Positions 9,807 to 22,767 of a stretch of 64,000 nucleotides of DNA are shown piece after piece; the stretch's first letter is position 1; each line of letters opens with the position of its first letter. Under the pieces are notes generated by a model. The model searched no databases and was not told the origin of the DNA. It saw only the letters and a list, made by a program, of their open reading frames with translations. Origin of the DNA: Phragmites australis (Eukaryota; Streptophyta; Magnoliopsida; Poales; Poaceae); NCBI RefSeq assembly GCF_958298935.1, contig NC_084940.1:18471146-18535145 (forward strand), given 5' to 3'. Made by a program: the position numbers and the translations under genes.

Positions 9807-12800
9807 TGTAACACCCTGATTTTCAGATTTCTTAAATTTCTAAAATTTTCCAAGATTATTGAATAGCTTCACCAGTAGTATAGGTTTAAAACCTATTTTC
9901 TTTATCAATCAATCAATATAGGTTATTATTTTCTGTGCATTGCATGCTGAGTTTTGTTAGGAGCCAGGTAAATGCATTAGAGTTCTTTTTCCTTTTTTTT
10001 CTCTTTGATGTTTTGAGTGAAAAAGATTTTGAAAAGGTTTTTACAAAACTCAGTAGTGAATAAGTTAAGGATCTTAATGGTTGGAATTCAAAGTCTTTGA
10101 ATTCATCATCTATTCAATCCTTGATCATATCTGATCATTCTCCAACTCAATTCAAATCTTATCCAAATTCTTGTTTAAATTCAATCTCTCCAATTTCTCA
10201 AATTCTACCCAAAATCTAAATTCAAATTCCTTATTTAGTCCTATTCTTGTTCAACCTCATCTTTTTCGTTTCTCTTAAATTCACTCCGAACACAATTCAA
10301 ATTCAAATCCTATTCAAATTACTCTGCAAAAGTTTCTTTTCTCAACCCTAAATATAACTAGATTGTCTTTGGACCCAATCTTGCTCAAGTCCAAACCCTT
10401 AGCCAAGTCTTCTAGATGGCCCAACAAAGGATCCACGAAATCTGGAAATTTTCGCAGAGTCCTGGACAGCCTCATCTTTCCATGATGTTTCGGAGTTCAA
10501 AACGGCCTCAAATGCAAATCTTGACAATACCAAAGTTGTAGGTCTCGTCGGGAGCTTCGATTTGAAACTATGGAAGTCCTCTTTTCGATAATGGAGCTAG
10601 AAGTTATGGCCCCTGAAATCAGTGCTGCACAGATAAGTCCGAGTTCAAATTGTTTATTTTGTGGTGCATTTTTGGAAATCAAGATTGCGTTTTCAGAAGT
10701 TCCAATGACTACCAACGTTGTAGATATTTTCGAGTACTATAATTTAGGATCAAGAAACGTCCAATTTGGAGTCCGAACGATGGAGATATCATCCTCGGAA
10801 TACAGAGCTCGAAAAAGGAAACCGTAACCGACTCGAACTCGAATCCAATTCGTGTTCGGTTTGGACTCCACCTCAACCATCCGCCCCTAGCCCTATAAAT
10901 ATGAGTTGCGCGCCCTCTTCTACCTCTATTCCATGCCCCCAAGCGCTAGAAGTGGCTTCTACCCTGTCCGTGAGTGGCCGAAGTGCCGCCGTTCGCCGGA
11001 GCCACCGCCGCCATCGTCCGTGATGTGCTACGTTGTCTTCTCCGCGAATCCTCCTTCATCAACCATCAAAGCAAGGTGAGGACCCCTTCTTCTCCTCCCT
11101 TACTACTGTTTTGGCATCATACTAAGTCCCTAGCGAAGCCCTAGCCCTGGTCAAAGCCCGATCTACGCCGCCACGGTCGTCGCCGTCACGGACAGCCACG
11201 AGACAATCACACTATAGCGGATTGGCATCGATGTTTTGGACCGACCAGAGGTCAAATCACCAAGCCCTTTCACCGGTGCATGTCCCATGATGTTCCCCAC
11301 GCCCTCACCAACCGGTTCGGCCAGAAGAGCAGCCAAACCACCGCAATCAAGGTCGACAAACCCGCTGTCCGGTTTCTGGACGCGTTCTGCGCCCGCACCG
11401 GATTTGCATTCGCGTTCCCCGTCAATCCGAAAGCCGTATGGATGCACCAACCACGTCACAGCGTGTCCCCATGGAGTCTTCTACGTTACCCTAGGAGCCC
11501 ATCCATGTTTATGCAGCGACACGACCATGACGCTCTTGCCAACCGAAGCACGTCGCAGCCATCACCCGTCTCAGCTATGCTGATCATTCTTCCTCTCAGT
11601 GGATGATCTACCCAAAACTATGCCGTAGCATTGTGTTCCTGGGATATATGAACATCTCTATTCAAACGGTTCTTCAAATTTGATAGCCAATCTCCTAGAA
11701 GGCGAGTGTCTTCGTTCCTGCATTTGTTCGCTGTCACCACCAAACCTAGAAGCAGTCATCGCTGTTTTGCCGCTACCTCAGATGACCCCTTCAAAAACCA
11801 ACCATACCTCTGAGTTAGTCTTTCCGTGTTCTATGCCATGCTTCCCTCGTTTCACTAAAACACCACTGAAGCCGACATCGATGTCTGTGGCCACGTGCCC
11901 GATCGCCATCTTCGACGAAACCCGAACCACCGCTACATAGAGTGACAAGTAGTATCTTTAACCTAGAAGCACAACATTCAACCTTTCTGATTAATCATAG
12001 GTGGTCGATACTAGATCTCGGTGTATCCCTTCTTTAATCCAAGATGGTACTTGCATAGCATGCCAAGTCAGCGCCACATCATTCTCCTTAGCCTAGTCAG
12101 TAAAGTCTAGTCTACCCTGCACTTCTTGAATCTTGCGCAATAATGTTATAAGGGCTGACACAGTGATTGCGTAATAATGCCTTTCCCATAGGAAGATAGT
12201 TCCGGAAAAATCAGCATTTCCTTTTCAGTCTAATCCATCTCTCGAAAGCTGTTCTCTTTTTATCTTAACTCCGATTTAGGTGATTCTTGCGTCTAAATGT
12301 TCCTAAAATCATCCCTATACAACCATAGTGTTTTTAAAGTGTTTTAATGATGTTTGGTATGTTGTTCTTAGTGTTTTCCTTTGTGTTGTTTGTCGGTAGT
12401 TCTCGCGATTAGTCGATATCGTTCCGAAGCATTTCGAGGGACTCCAAGACCAAGATTTCGACAACACTGAGTAGCATTGGGTAAAAGGCAAGTGTCCTTG
12501 ATCATCTTGAACCAATGTTTTTAAAAGTTTTGTTTTACAAAATTGCATGCAGTGTCAATATGATGGGTAGTCACCTATGTTAGGGTTTTTCCTAGATTTT
12601 CCCTTATCATCCCTTGGAGCCTAGATGATTTTTATGGTTAGGTGTCCTTTGTGGGTAGATTTCTTAGCCATGCTTTTGGGATGTCAATAAGTGTTATGAT
12701 CTTGACTAATGAACATATACAACATTGATGGTTAATTTGTTAACGGTCTAGCAACGTGGAACCTTAGGCCTTGAGCATAGGGATGTTGCTGATAGTGGTC

Positions 12801-13848
12801 ATGGTTATGATGTTGGTTTAGTGTTTGCTCAAGTAACCTAAGTAACGACCGGTTCGTGGAGCTATAACCCAAGAAGTAACATCCCAACCACGAGGCTGAT
12901 ATGGGTAAGGCATGACATACTGATTAGAGTCTATCCAGTGTGTGTTGGGTCAGCACAAAAGGGGGTTGCTGGGTAGGAGCTTAGCTTACGTAAAGCTTGG
13001 CGGTGAAACCTAGTGCGTAGACACATACTGGATTAGTCTCTGGTTATTGGAAAGTGTAATACAGTGATTCTTGGCGGCACACCACTGGCGTGTGTTAAGT
13101 GTCTTGCAAACATGGCAACATAGAATTCACTGACTCGTGGTGAAAGCTGGACAACCTCTGCAGAGTGTAAAACTGTTATAACAGCCGTGCTCACGGATAT
13201 GAGAGACTTGGATCCTCACATGATTAGAGGGAGATGGGTATGGTTCTGGTACAGGGAGTACTAGTTGGTTATGGTTCTGGTACAGGGAGTACTAGATGGT
13301 TTTGGATAAAGTACAGAGAATACTAGGCGGATATGGTGTGCAAGGTGGGGAGCCTTGTATGCTGGATGCTGAATCGTTTGGGTTACATTCACTTAATAAT
13401 TGCTTAATGCTTTTGAGTTCAAATATATTTTCATTACTCGCATTTATGCAAATATACCATTTGTTAGCCTATTCTTGATATAAGCCTGTATATCATTATT
13501 TTTTCCACACTTGCTGAGCACGTCATGTGCTCACACTTGCTATTTTCCCTACACCATGCGACATGTATGCTACTGCTCAGTGAGTGAAGATGTTGAAGAC
13601 TATCAAGACGAGGTTGTGACTTTCTAGGCGCGTGTCTCCCGGTCGGTTGCCTGCGGTGTTGTTGGGTGCTTCTGTTCCGCTGCAGATATCTTCATAGAAG
13701 ACAATATATGTCAATTGCTGTAAGAGTTCAATGTTTATTTAATAAAAGTATTATTTTGTTACTTCACCTGTGACGTCTTTATGTGTGTTGAACAACCTGG
13801 ACACACATAAGCCACATCTGGTTTTGGCCGTTAAAACCGGGTGTGGCA
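9807..13848 (+). repeat. 5' LTR (4,042 bp) of the Tekay-like derivative
   Basis: Begins TGTAACACCCTGATTTTCAG and ends GGGTGTGGCA. A TATA box (TATAAATAT) lies at 10,894-10,902. The sequence after it is GC-rich and CCG/CGG-rich and resembles a transcript leader. No real protein is encoded; apparent ORFs such as 11,163-11,606 recur in both LTRs with disrupting differences. Confidence 0.95.
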
Positions 13849-13852
13849 GAGG

Positions 13853-13866
13853 TGGTATCAGAACCA
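13853..13866 (+). promoter_or_regulatory. Primer-binding site
   Basis: TGGTATCAGAACCA, four bases after the 5' LTR, complementary to the 3' end of initiator tRNA-Met with one difference (AACC instead of AGCC). Confidence 0.88.
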
Positions 13867-14808
13867 TACTGACCGTAGGACGCAAGCTGAGATAGAATGA
13901 TCGTGCCATAAGGTCATATTTTAAAAGCTTATTTTGAAAACCCCATCCTTGTGCTTTTCTGACCTCTCAGTTTCTCTCTCTACTTACCTATTTTACTCTT
14001 TTGAGAAAAATGAATTTCCAACACTCCTTTCAAACTATTAGTTGTTGAACCATCCCAGTTACTCTGGTTGAGGAGGATGCACTTGAAGATCTCTCTTGGC
14101 GCTCCTACCTTGAGTGAAGATTTATATGATAAAGATGAAGCTCTATCACGACAAGAAAGATTCATCTACCATAACACTGAAGATATGAAGATCTGCCTCT
14201 GCGCTTCTCCCAGTTTTAGTTCTTCGAGTTATAGGAGGATTTTTCCTAATCTTCGGAAATGTTAGAGCGAGGTTAGTAGTGTGTGCTTGTGTTGTGTGCC
14301 TTGTCTGATTTGGATTTTCTATTTGAGTGCTGGAATGCGTTGTGGGATGCTTTAGCATCTGGTAACAGCAATGTTCCTTATATATCTCTATAGTTAATAG
14401 TATAGCTAGGTTTTCTCCTTCTAGTCCCTTCTTTTCATGCCTCAACCTTCCACCTCAATCCCGATCAGATGATGAACACAAAGAAAGATTAGCTTTGTAA
14501 GGGTACCAACAACAAGAACAACATCCAGTAGATGCAACCTCAATTCAATGGGGAACAATTTTTGGAGACGCAGACTCAGATCTTTCAAAACATGGCTCAG
14601 AATATGGAAAGTCTGCTATAGATCGTTGAAGCTCTAGGTGCAAAAGACGAGCGTGGAAAGCAAGGCAACATCAAGAAGAGGAAAAAATCCTTTGAAGACC
14701 ATCAAGCAAACAACAGTTCTCTATTATGTTCCACTCCTGAACAAGCACTTTGTTTCGTCAACCAAGAAGTTTCATAGGTCGAGAGAAAATTTGTAGAGTA
14801 CCCCTACA
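13867..14808 (+). other. Leader and eroded gag 5' region of the Tekay-like derivative
   Basis: No sustained frame. The segment 14,530-14,760 translates in pieces to gag-like text (a NMAQNMESL-type stretch in broken frames) just ahead of the zinc-knuckle region. Confidence 0.45.
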
Positions 14809-15102
14809 ATGAAGGTATGTTTTTGCTGTGAAGAAGAAAGACGCTATGCAAATGGATGTCCCCTAAAGATCCTTGTACCTAACAATAAGAGGGTGTGTGT
14901 CCACTCTAGAGAACCTATGCACTGGGTCAAAAGATGTCCCATGAAGTACCCCGCACGGAACTGGATCAACCCCAAATCCCATATGAAGATCTCAGTTCAA
15001 CATTCAGACTGTTATGACTTTCAAGTTGTGTTACTCAAGATAGCCAAGATCAATGAGATCCCATCAAGCTCACAAAAGCTCAATAGGCACAAAACAAAGT
15101 GA
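14809..15102 (+). pseudogene. Gag zinc-knuckle remnant
   Basis: 97 codons open. It contains two decayed CCHC-like knuckles: CFCCEEERRYANGCP (about residues 4-18) and CVHSREPMHWVKRCP (about 30-44). In both, only part of the Cys/His set is kept. Family knowledge: Tekay gag ends with such knuckles followed by the protease; no protease is recognisable here. Confidence 0.6.
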
Positions 15103-15780
15103 TATTTTTCATGTCAAAGGCTACATGACTATCTACTTCTCAAGAACTGGAAATGTAAGTCAGAGAAGTCTGCTCCTTTTTAAGGGGGGTAGACTTTCTA
15201 GCCAATCTCTTGGTTCTGGAACAAGGAGTTATGATCGACAAAGCACCATTTCCTCCGCTATGTCTCGCTCTTCTATCAAGTGAAGAGCTATTTACATTCC
15301 CGTCTCTTAGAAAGAGCCGCTAAACATTTTCTTGATAAGACCTCTTCAATTGTAGCCAATATTTTTCTGCAGCGCTTGCAGCCTCTTCTCCAAACCCTCT
15401 ATGCGCTCTCTGGTAGTGTGAATGCGCGCTTCTTTCTAATTCTAGGTTCCTCCTAATTTTTCTATAATCAACATGTTTTCCTTTTTCTTTTAATTTTGGA
15501 TTTCTAGACAGATATTGGAAATGGCTAGTCAGCAAAAGTAATGTGATAATAAAGTGTGCTAATGGAAGGACAGTACCCAGAAGATGCACTCCGACCACAG
15601 AAGTGACTGCTAAGAGCAAGTACTCTTTCCTCGGAATTAGAATATGGCTAACTAAATCTTCAAGGATAAAAAGGTCCGTCAAGGTCAATCAACAGATGAG
15701 AAGATCCTTAAAAAAAATAATAAAGGAAACTTATCAGGAGGGCCGAAGCTACGAAATTCTCAGGAATCAGAAAGCACTAA
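15103..15780 (+). other. Unrecognised interior of the Tekay-like derivative
   Basis: Open on both strands in short pieces, for example a Lys/Arg-rich + frame at 15,543-15,836. No motif of RT or RNase H is seen. It sits where most of pol has been deleted. Confidence 0.4.
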
Positions 15781-16156
15781 GATGTATCATGATCTCAAGG
15801 ATTGTTATCGGTAGTATGGAAACAAGAGTGGTGTAGCAAAGTATATGGTCTTATGTGACACAAGTAAAAAAAAAAAGCTAGAATAGTACATCAGAGATAA
15901 TTACAACCTTTGAAGATACCAGGAATGGAATATTTGAGAAAATTTAACATACTCAGGGTAATCAATCAAGATTTGTCGAGACAATTGCAAAAGCCGTCAA
16001 AAACAAAGTGAGCAAAGTTTGTCAGGGCAATGAGGTTAACACTAAGAAGAAAAAGCAATTTGGAAAGCGAGAAGAAGACTTGACGATCAAGATCCCTTAT
16101 CTCGTTTTTGATCTGCCTAAATCTCGAGGGCGAGATTCCTTTAACGGGGGTAGGTT
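15780..16156 (+). pseudogene. Integrase zinc-finger scrap, pol C-terminus and polypurine tract
   Basis: About 15,782-15,960 reads in the + frame as MYHDLKDCYR, VAKYMVLCDTS and YQEWNI, matching the HHCC region of Tekay integrase (compare YQDLKDRYWWYG and CDTCQKVKAE at 62,597-62,839, - strand). It has stops and the second Cys of the CxxC pair is lost. At 16,070-16,140 are the last residues of the polyprotein (REEDLTIKIPYLVFD, KSRGRDSF). The polypurine tract GGGGGTAGG lies immediately before the LTR. This shows directly that the element derives from a pol-bearing ancestor by internal deletion. Confidence 0.72.
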
Positions 16157-19100
16157 TGTAACACCATAATTTTCAGATTTCTTAAATTTCTAAATTTTTC
16201 CAAGATTATTGAATGGCTTCACCAGTAGTATAGGTTTAAAACCTATTTTCTTTATCAATTAATCAATATAGGTTATTATTTTCTGTGCATTGCATGCTGA
16301 GTTTTGTTAGGAGCCAGGTAAATGCATTAGAGTTCTTTTTCCTTTTCTTTCTCTTTAGTGTTTTGAGTGAAAAAGATTTTGAAAAGGTTTTTACAAAACT
16401 CAGTAGTGAATAAGTTAAGGATCTTAATGGTTGGAATTCAAAGTCTTTAAATTCATCATCTATTCAATCCTTGATCATATCTGATCATTCTCCAGCTCAA
16501 TTCAAATCTTATCCGAATTATTGTTTAAATTCAATCTATCCTATTTCTCAAATTCTACCCAAAATCTCAATTCAAATTCCTTATCTAGTCCTATTCTTGT
16601 TCAACCTTATCTTTTTTATTTCTCTTAAATTCACTCCGAACACAATTCAAATTCAAATTCTATTCAAATTACTCTGCAAAAGTTCTTTTCTCAACCCTAG
16701 ATATAACTAGAGTGTCTTTGGGCTCAATCTTGCTCAAGTCCAAACCCTTAGCTAAGTCTTCTAGATGGCCCAACAAAGGATCCACGAAATCTGCAAATTT
16801 TCGCGGAGTCCTGGACAGCCTCATCTTTCCATGATGTTTTGGAGTGCAAAACGGCCACAAATGCAAATCTTAACAATACCAAAGTTGTAGGTCTCGTCGG
16901 GAGCTTCGATTTGAAACTATGGAAGTCCTCTTTTGGATAATGGAGCTAGGAGTTATGGCCCCCGAAATCAATGCTGCGCAGATAAGTCCGAATTCAAACA
17001 GTTTATCTTGTGGTGCATTTTTGAAAATCAAGCTGGCGTTTTCAGAAGTTCCAATGACTACCAAAGTTGTAGATCTTTTCGAGTACTACAATTTAGAATT
17101 AAGAAACGTCTAATTTGGAGTCCGAACAATGGAGATATCATCCTCGAAATACAGAGCTACGAAAAAGGAAACCGTATCTGACTCGAACTCGAATCCAATT
17201 CGTGTTCGGTTTAGACTCCACCTCAACCAGCCGCCTCTAGCCCAATAAATATGAGTTGCACATCCTCTCCTACCTCTATTTCACGCCCCCAAGCCCTAGA
17301 AGTCGCTGCTGCGCTGTCCATGCGTCGCCGGAGCACCGCCGTTCACCGGAGCTGCCACCGCCGTTCACCGGAGCCGCCGCCGCCGTTCACCGGAGCCGCT
17401 GCCGCTGCCGCTCATGATGCGCTACGTCGTCTTCTCCATGAATCCTCCTTCATCAACTATCAAAGCAAGGTGAGAACTCCTTCTTCTCCTCCTTTACTAC
17501 TGTTTTAGCATCATACTAAGTCCCTAGCTAAGCCCTAGCCCCGGCCAAAGCCCGATCTACGCCACCACGGTCATCGTCGTCGCGGACAGCCCTGAGACAG
17601 CCACGCTGTAGTGGATTGGCATCAATGTTCTGAACCGACCAGAGGTCAAATCACCAAGCCCTTTCACCGGTGCATGTCCCATGATGTTCTCCACAGCCTC
17701 ACCAACCGGTTCGGCCAGTAGAGCAGCCAAACCACCGCAATCAAGGTCGACATACCCGCTGTCCGGTTTTTGGACGCGTTCCTCGTCAATCCGAAAGCCG
17801 TATGGATGCACCAACTGCGTCACGACGTGTCTCATGGAGTCTTCTATGTTACCCGAGGAGCCCATCCACGTTTATGCAGCGACACGACCAGGACGCTCTT
17901 GCCAACCGAAGCACGTCGCAGCCATCACCCGTCTCAGCTATGCTGATTGTTCTTCCTCTCAGTGGATGATCCACCAAAAACTATGCCGTAGCATTGTGTT
18001 CCCGGGATATATGAACATCTCTATTCAAACGGTTTCTCAAATTTGATAGCCATTCTCCTAGAGCGCGAGTGTCTTCGTTCCTGCATTTGTTCGCAGTCAC
18101 CACCAAACCTAAAAGCAGTCATCGCTGTTTTGCCGCTATCTCGGATGACCCCTTCCAAAACCAACCATACCTCTGAGTTAGTCTTTCCGCATTCTATGCC
18201 ATGCTTCCCTCGTTTCACTAAAACACCACTGAAGCCGACATCAATGTCTGTGGCCACGTGCCCGATCACCATCTTTGACGAAACCCGAACCACCACCGTT
18301 ACATAGAGTGACCAGTAGTATCTTTAACCTAGAAGCGCAACATTCAGCCTTTTTGATCCATCATAGGTGGTCGATACTAGATCTCAGCGTATCCCTTCTT
18401 TAATCCAAGATAGTACTTGCATAGCAAGCCAAGTCAGCGCCACATCGTTCTCCTTAGCCTAGTCAGTAAAGTCTAGTATGCCCTACACTTCTTTAATCTT
18501 GCGCAATGATGTTGTCAAGCCTGACACAGTGATTGCGCAATTATGCCTTTCCCATAGGAAGATAGTTCCGGAAAAATCAGCATTTCCTTTTTAGTCTAAT
18601 CCATCTCTCGAAAGTTGTTCTCTTTTTATCTTAACTCCGATTTAGGTGATTCTTGCGTCTAAATGTTCCTAAAATCATCCCTATACAACCATAGTGTTTT
18701 TAAAGTGTTTTAATGATGTTTGGTATGTTGTTCTTAGTGTTTTCCTTTGTGTTGTTTGTCGGTAGTTCTCGCGATTAGTCGATATCGTTCCGAAGCATTT
18801 CGAGGGACTCCAAGACCAAGATTTCGACAACACTGAGTAGCATTGGGTAAAAGGCAAGTGTCCTTGATCATCTTGAACCTTTGTTTTTAAAAGTTTTGTT
18901 TTACAAAATTGCATGCAGTGTCAATATGATGGGTAGTCACCTATGTTATGGTTTTCCCTAGATTTTCCCTTATCATCCCTTGGAGCCTAGATGGTTTATG
19001 GTTAGGTGTCCTTTGTAGGTAGATTGCTTAGCCATGCTTTTAGGATGTTAAGAAGTGTTATGATCTTGAATAATGAACATATACAACATTGATGGTTAAT

Positions 19101-20219
19101 TTGTTAATGGTCTAGTAACATGGAACCTTAGGCCTTGAGCATAGGGATGTTGCTGATAGTGGTCATGGTTATGATGTTGGTTTAGCGTTTGCTCAAGAAA
19201 CCTAAGTAAGGACCGGTTCATGGAGGGACAACCCAAGAAGTAATGTACCAACCACGAGGGTGATATGGGTAAGACGTGACATACTGATTAGAGTCTATCC
19301 AGTGTGTGTTGGGTCAGTACAGAAGGGGGCTTCTGGGTTGGAGCTTAGCTTGCGTAAAGCCTGGCGGTGAAACCTAGTGGGCAAACACATACTGGATTAG
19401 TCTCTGGTTAGTGAAAAGTGTCATACAGTGATTTTTGGCGGCACACCACTGGCGTGTGTTAAGTGTCTTGCAAACACGGCAACATGGAATTCACTGACTC
19501 GTGGAGAAAGCTGGACAACCTCTACAGAGTGTAAAACTGTTATAACAGTCGTGCTCATGGATATGAGAGACTTGGATCCTCACATGATTAGAGGGATATG
19601 GGTATGGTTCTGGTACAGGGAGTACTAGTTGGTTATGGTTCTGGTAAAGGGAGTACTAGATGGTTTTGGATAAAGTACAGGGAATACTAGGCGGATATGG
19701 TGTGCAAGGTGGGGAGCCTTGTATGCTGGATGCAGAATCATTTGGGTTACATTCACTTAATAATTGCTTAATGCTTTTGAGTCCAAATATATTTTTATTA
19801 CTCGCATTTATGCAAATATACCATTTGTTAGCCTATTCTTGATATAAGCCTGCATATCATTATTTTTCCCACACTTGTTGAGTGCGTCATGTGCTCACAC
19901 TTGCTATTTTCCGTACACCATGCGACATGTATGCTGCTGCTCAGTGTGTGAAGATGTTGAAGACTATGAAGACGAGGTTGTGATGTTCTAGACGCGTATC
20001 TCCCGGTCGGTTGCCTGCGGTGTTGTTGGGCACTAGTGCTTCTGGTCCGCTACAGATATCTTCATAGAAGACAATATATGTCAATTGCTGTAAGAGTTCA
20101 ACGTTTATTTAATAAAAGTATTATTTTTGTTACTTCACCTGTGACGTCCTTATGTGTGTTGAACATCCTGGGCACACATAAGCCGCATCTGGTTTTTGCC
20201 GTTAAAATTAGGTGTGACA
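16157..20219 (+). repeat. 3' LTR (4,063 bp) of the Tekay-like derivative
   Basis: Partner of the 5' LTR and highly similar; for example 18,661-18,880 matches 12,295-12,515 almost base for base. Differences include a changed TATA box (CCCAATAAAT at 17,241 instead of CCCTATAAAT) and three tandem copies of a CGCCGTTCACCGGAGC unit at 17,329-17,401, where the 5' LTR has one. Confidence 0.95.
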
Positions 20220-20224
20220 CCAAG

Positions 20225-21456
20225 ACATCGGTAGCCACCTTCGGATCCACACGCCCCTCAGAATCGTGGGGCATAACTCAGCGACTCTGCCATCAAACGG
20301 ACGGAGTGGCCCCAGATCCTTCGAACACACTCGATCCCTCCCCGGAGGCACCATCCAAGATACGAGCAAGGCCCCCTCCGGCTTCGGACCGCCGCACCTA
20401 TATACGCAGATCGGACTCTAGTAACCTCAAAGGTACGAATATTCCAGAACAACACAGGCGAACCACAAGAGGATAGACATGGCTCTATTAGATAAGAAGA
20501 AGCCCAAATACATAAAGCAGAAGAGGGTAGTCAACATACTAAGACTTTGAGCCCCTTCAGAAAGAAAAGAAAGCAAAAAAATAGACAGCTTGCAACAGAG
20601 CTACACCTCCAAGGCGTCCACATGCGGAGACTACTCTTGCGGAGCAACGGCGTGAAGCGAAAAGCCTCCAGATGAAGGGTCGGACCTCCCAGCAAAGAAC
20701 CCGAGCGAAGACCCCCTGGGGTTCCTAGAGCCACCTAACCTACCATGTAGCACTGTGTCACACTCCAGCCATGCCTCGCACATAAGTTATGGTGGAATTC
20801 TCCAGAGCCACGTGAATCTCCACTGAAGGTGCCTCTAGCTGAAAAACCTCAATCACGGAGTTCGGCACCTGCTCCAGTACTTTGAGGGCACCAACCCCTG
20901 CTTGGTGCAGCAGGGTCAACTGGAGTACTGCGGCCACGCGTGCACAAGACCTCATGTAGGTCTCCGCAGCTCTAACCATGACCTTCACAGCAGACCGAAG
21001 CCAGAAGAGCGGCATAACCAACACCTCCGAGTCGGAGGGTAGTGGCGGACTCCTGGCCCCAAGGCCGCTCATGGCATTGGAGGTGATCCGGGAAACCTCC
21101 GACGTAAGTGCAGCTAAATACTGGCACTCCGAGCGCAATACCCCCTCTGATGTATGAGCCTCCTTCAGCTCTTGCTGCAGCTCGTGCACTGTAGCCCGAA
21201 GGGTCTCAACATCACCTTCGGTCGACACACGGGCTGCGTTGGCTGCGTCAGCGAACTCCCTCACCTCCCGGAGGTCTTTGGCAGCCTGCCACGCCTCAGC
21301 CTCCGCGCGCTACCGCTTCAAAACCACCTCCCACTAGAAACCCTCCTCACGCTCGCGGAGTGCCGTCTCCTCTTGAAGACGACCCTCCGAAGACTCCACC
21401 TGCTTCCTGGCCTCCTCCAAGGCTTGACAAAGGCCTTCAACCTCGTCACATGCCAT
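20225..21456 (-). pseudogene. Tat-1 antisense accessory ORF, coiled-coil protein
   Basis: A - strand ORF starting at the ATG at 21,456 (MACDEVEG). The first 60 residues are a heptad-rich coiled coil (ALEEARKQVESSEGRLQEE), followed by two in-frame stops. An open stretch from 21,264 down to 20,758 continues the coil (VETLRATVHELQQELKEAH) and ends in a compact hydrophobic region. Beyond that the frame is lost before the insertion at 20,225. It is convergent to pol and lies between pol and the 3' LTR. A weak TATA (- strand CTTTATAA, 21,551-21,558) lies about 95 bp upstream of the ATG. Its function is unknown; coiled-coil tails are common in the grass 'putative gypsy-type transposon' proteins. It may lack the original N-terminus. 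Confidence 0.62.
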
Positions 21457-21896
21457 GGAAAAGGCCTAGAACCCCCATCTCCCAGTTCCCTCATCAAAAT
21501 TACTAGCTATGAGGTGCAAGCAAGAAGGCCACTCAGGGTAATCCCTCTCCTTATAAAGATAAGGGAGAGATTACCTCCCCTAGAAAAATAGGTGCATGCC
21601 CTGTCCCTTCACTTGCCAGGCCACTATCATGGGGGAGCATAACCTCCCCCCACGACCCCCAAGTACAAGACGCCGTGTTTCCTACATCCACCTTTTCACA
21701 GGGCGCATTCAATGCCTCTTGTCACAAACATCATCAAACGTACATTTCAGATCAAGTGGATCGAATTTTTCGAGGCAAGCCAAGCGATACTAGGGACTAT
21801 GAGCCATTAAACAGCAAAACTAGGGACCGCCGAAGGTTCTGCTCCAAAAGAACCGTGGGCCCAACAGCTCTGTTGGCCACCCTCGTGAGGGGCTAC
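21457..21896 (+). other. Tat-1 spacer up to the polypurine tract
   Basis: Non-coding. It contains the weak antisense TATA, a run of short direct/inverted CTCCCC elements, and a purine tract (GTGAGGGGCTAC) ending directly at the LTR start at 21,897. Confidence 0.65.
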
Positions 21897-22767
21897 TGTT
21901 GGGGGTCATTGTTAAGGACCCCCGATGGCCCCTTGGCTCAATTAGCCCAAGCCCATGGACCCACGCTTCCCGAGGGCTGCTTTCGGACTTTGAGGCTTCG
22001 GAGTAACCATCTCCCTAGGCCATGTACCCCGAAGCCTCCATCTCCCAGAGCCATGCCTCCCATAGCCTCCATCTCCCAAATCCATGCCTCCAGAAGCCTC
22101 CACCTCCCAAAGCCAAGCCCCCCTGGAGCCCCCGTCTTCGGGGCTCAGGTAGGCTTCTCAAAGGCTACTGGATGAGTCATCAATCCTCAAGAAAGATCTG
22201 CCAGAAGGGAAACACCGGTCATCCTTTGTCTGCAAGGAAGTGACCGACATTAACTACCTAGGCTAGTGGACGCTATCCTGACACCCCATTGCAATGGATG
22301 TTATCTTGACACCCCTGGCAGTGCGGCACCGGGCAGCAATTGGTGACCGGCTCACCCCTCAGGGTGCAGGCACCGCAATAGTTACCATGGTGGATATTTA
22401 TATTCTACGTAAGGTAAAAAGTAGTTATCCAGGATAAGGCCATGTAACTCAGCTGGGTCTTGGATATTTTACAAATAGAGATAACTTGTACGCTAAGCTA
22501 CGTACAACCCTATAAATAGGAGGCCATGGTCGTCTGGGAGAAAGGAGGGTAACACACAGGACACAGAGGTGCACAAACACAAAGTCACACTGTGATACTC
22601 CCCCTAGACCGATCTATTTTCTACTATCAATATATTTATGGTGTTTCTTCCTCTCAAGCTTCATCTCCAAGCTTGAGTCTCCTCCTTAGAAGAAACTCTC
22701 ACCGTACTTGCTGGGGCAAGACGATCTCTTGCTTCAACAATACATATCATCATTTGGACCTCCGACA
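21897..22767 (+). repeat. 3' LTR of Tat-1
   Basis: 871 bp from TGTTGGGGGTC to CCTCCGACA. The TATA box is TATAAATAG at 22,511-22,519. It is preceded by a polypurine tract. The element at 40,880-41,741 carries the same LTR family in reverse orientation (862 bp), which supports both boundaries. The 5' LTR is outside the window, so the TSD cannot be checked. Confidence 0.85.

Larger units (their letters stand above)
9807..20219 (+). mobile_element. Tekay-like LTR retrotransposon derivative with 4-kb LTRs (LARD-like, non-autonomous)
   Basis: 10,413 bp, TG...CA ends, and a perfect TSD CCAAG (9,802-9,806 and 20,220-20,224). The LTRs are 9,807-13,848 and 16,157-20,219, unusually long against an interior of only 2.3 kb. 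The PBS at 13,853 and the polypurine tract before 16,157 are in place. The interior keeps a gag zinc-knuckle region, a scrap of integrase zinc finger and the very last codons of pol. It is therefore an internally deleted relative of the Tekay/Del chromoviruses, like the one at 61,518-64,000, which has the same GGTAGGTT|TGTAACAC polypurine-tract/LTR junction. It splits the Tat-1 antisense ORF. Confidence 0.94.

Noticed and set aside
10497..11023. Possible host gene fragment duplicated at 16,870-17,181
   Set aside because: The duplication is simply the two LTRs of the same element; there is no independent gene evidence.
11163..11606. ORFs of about 100 codons in the 4-kb LTRs (also 17,557-18,306)
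   Set aside because: They occur in both LTR copies, but frames and ends are not kept between the copies and no domain is recognised; probably leader RNA.
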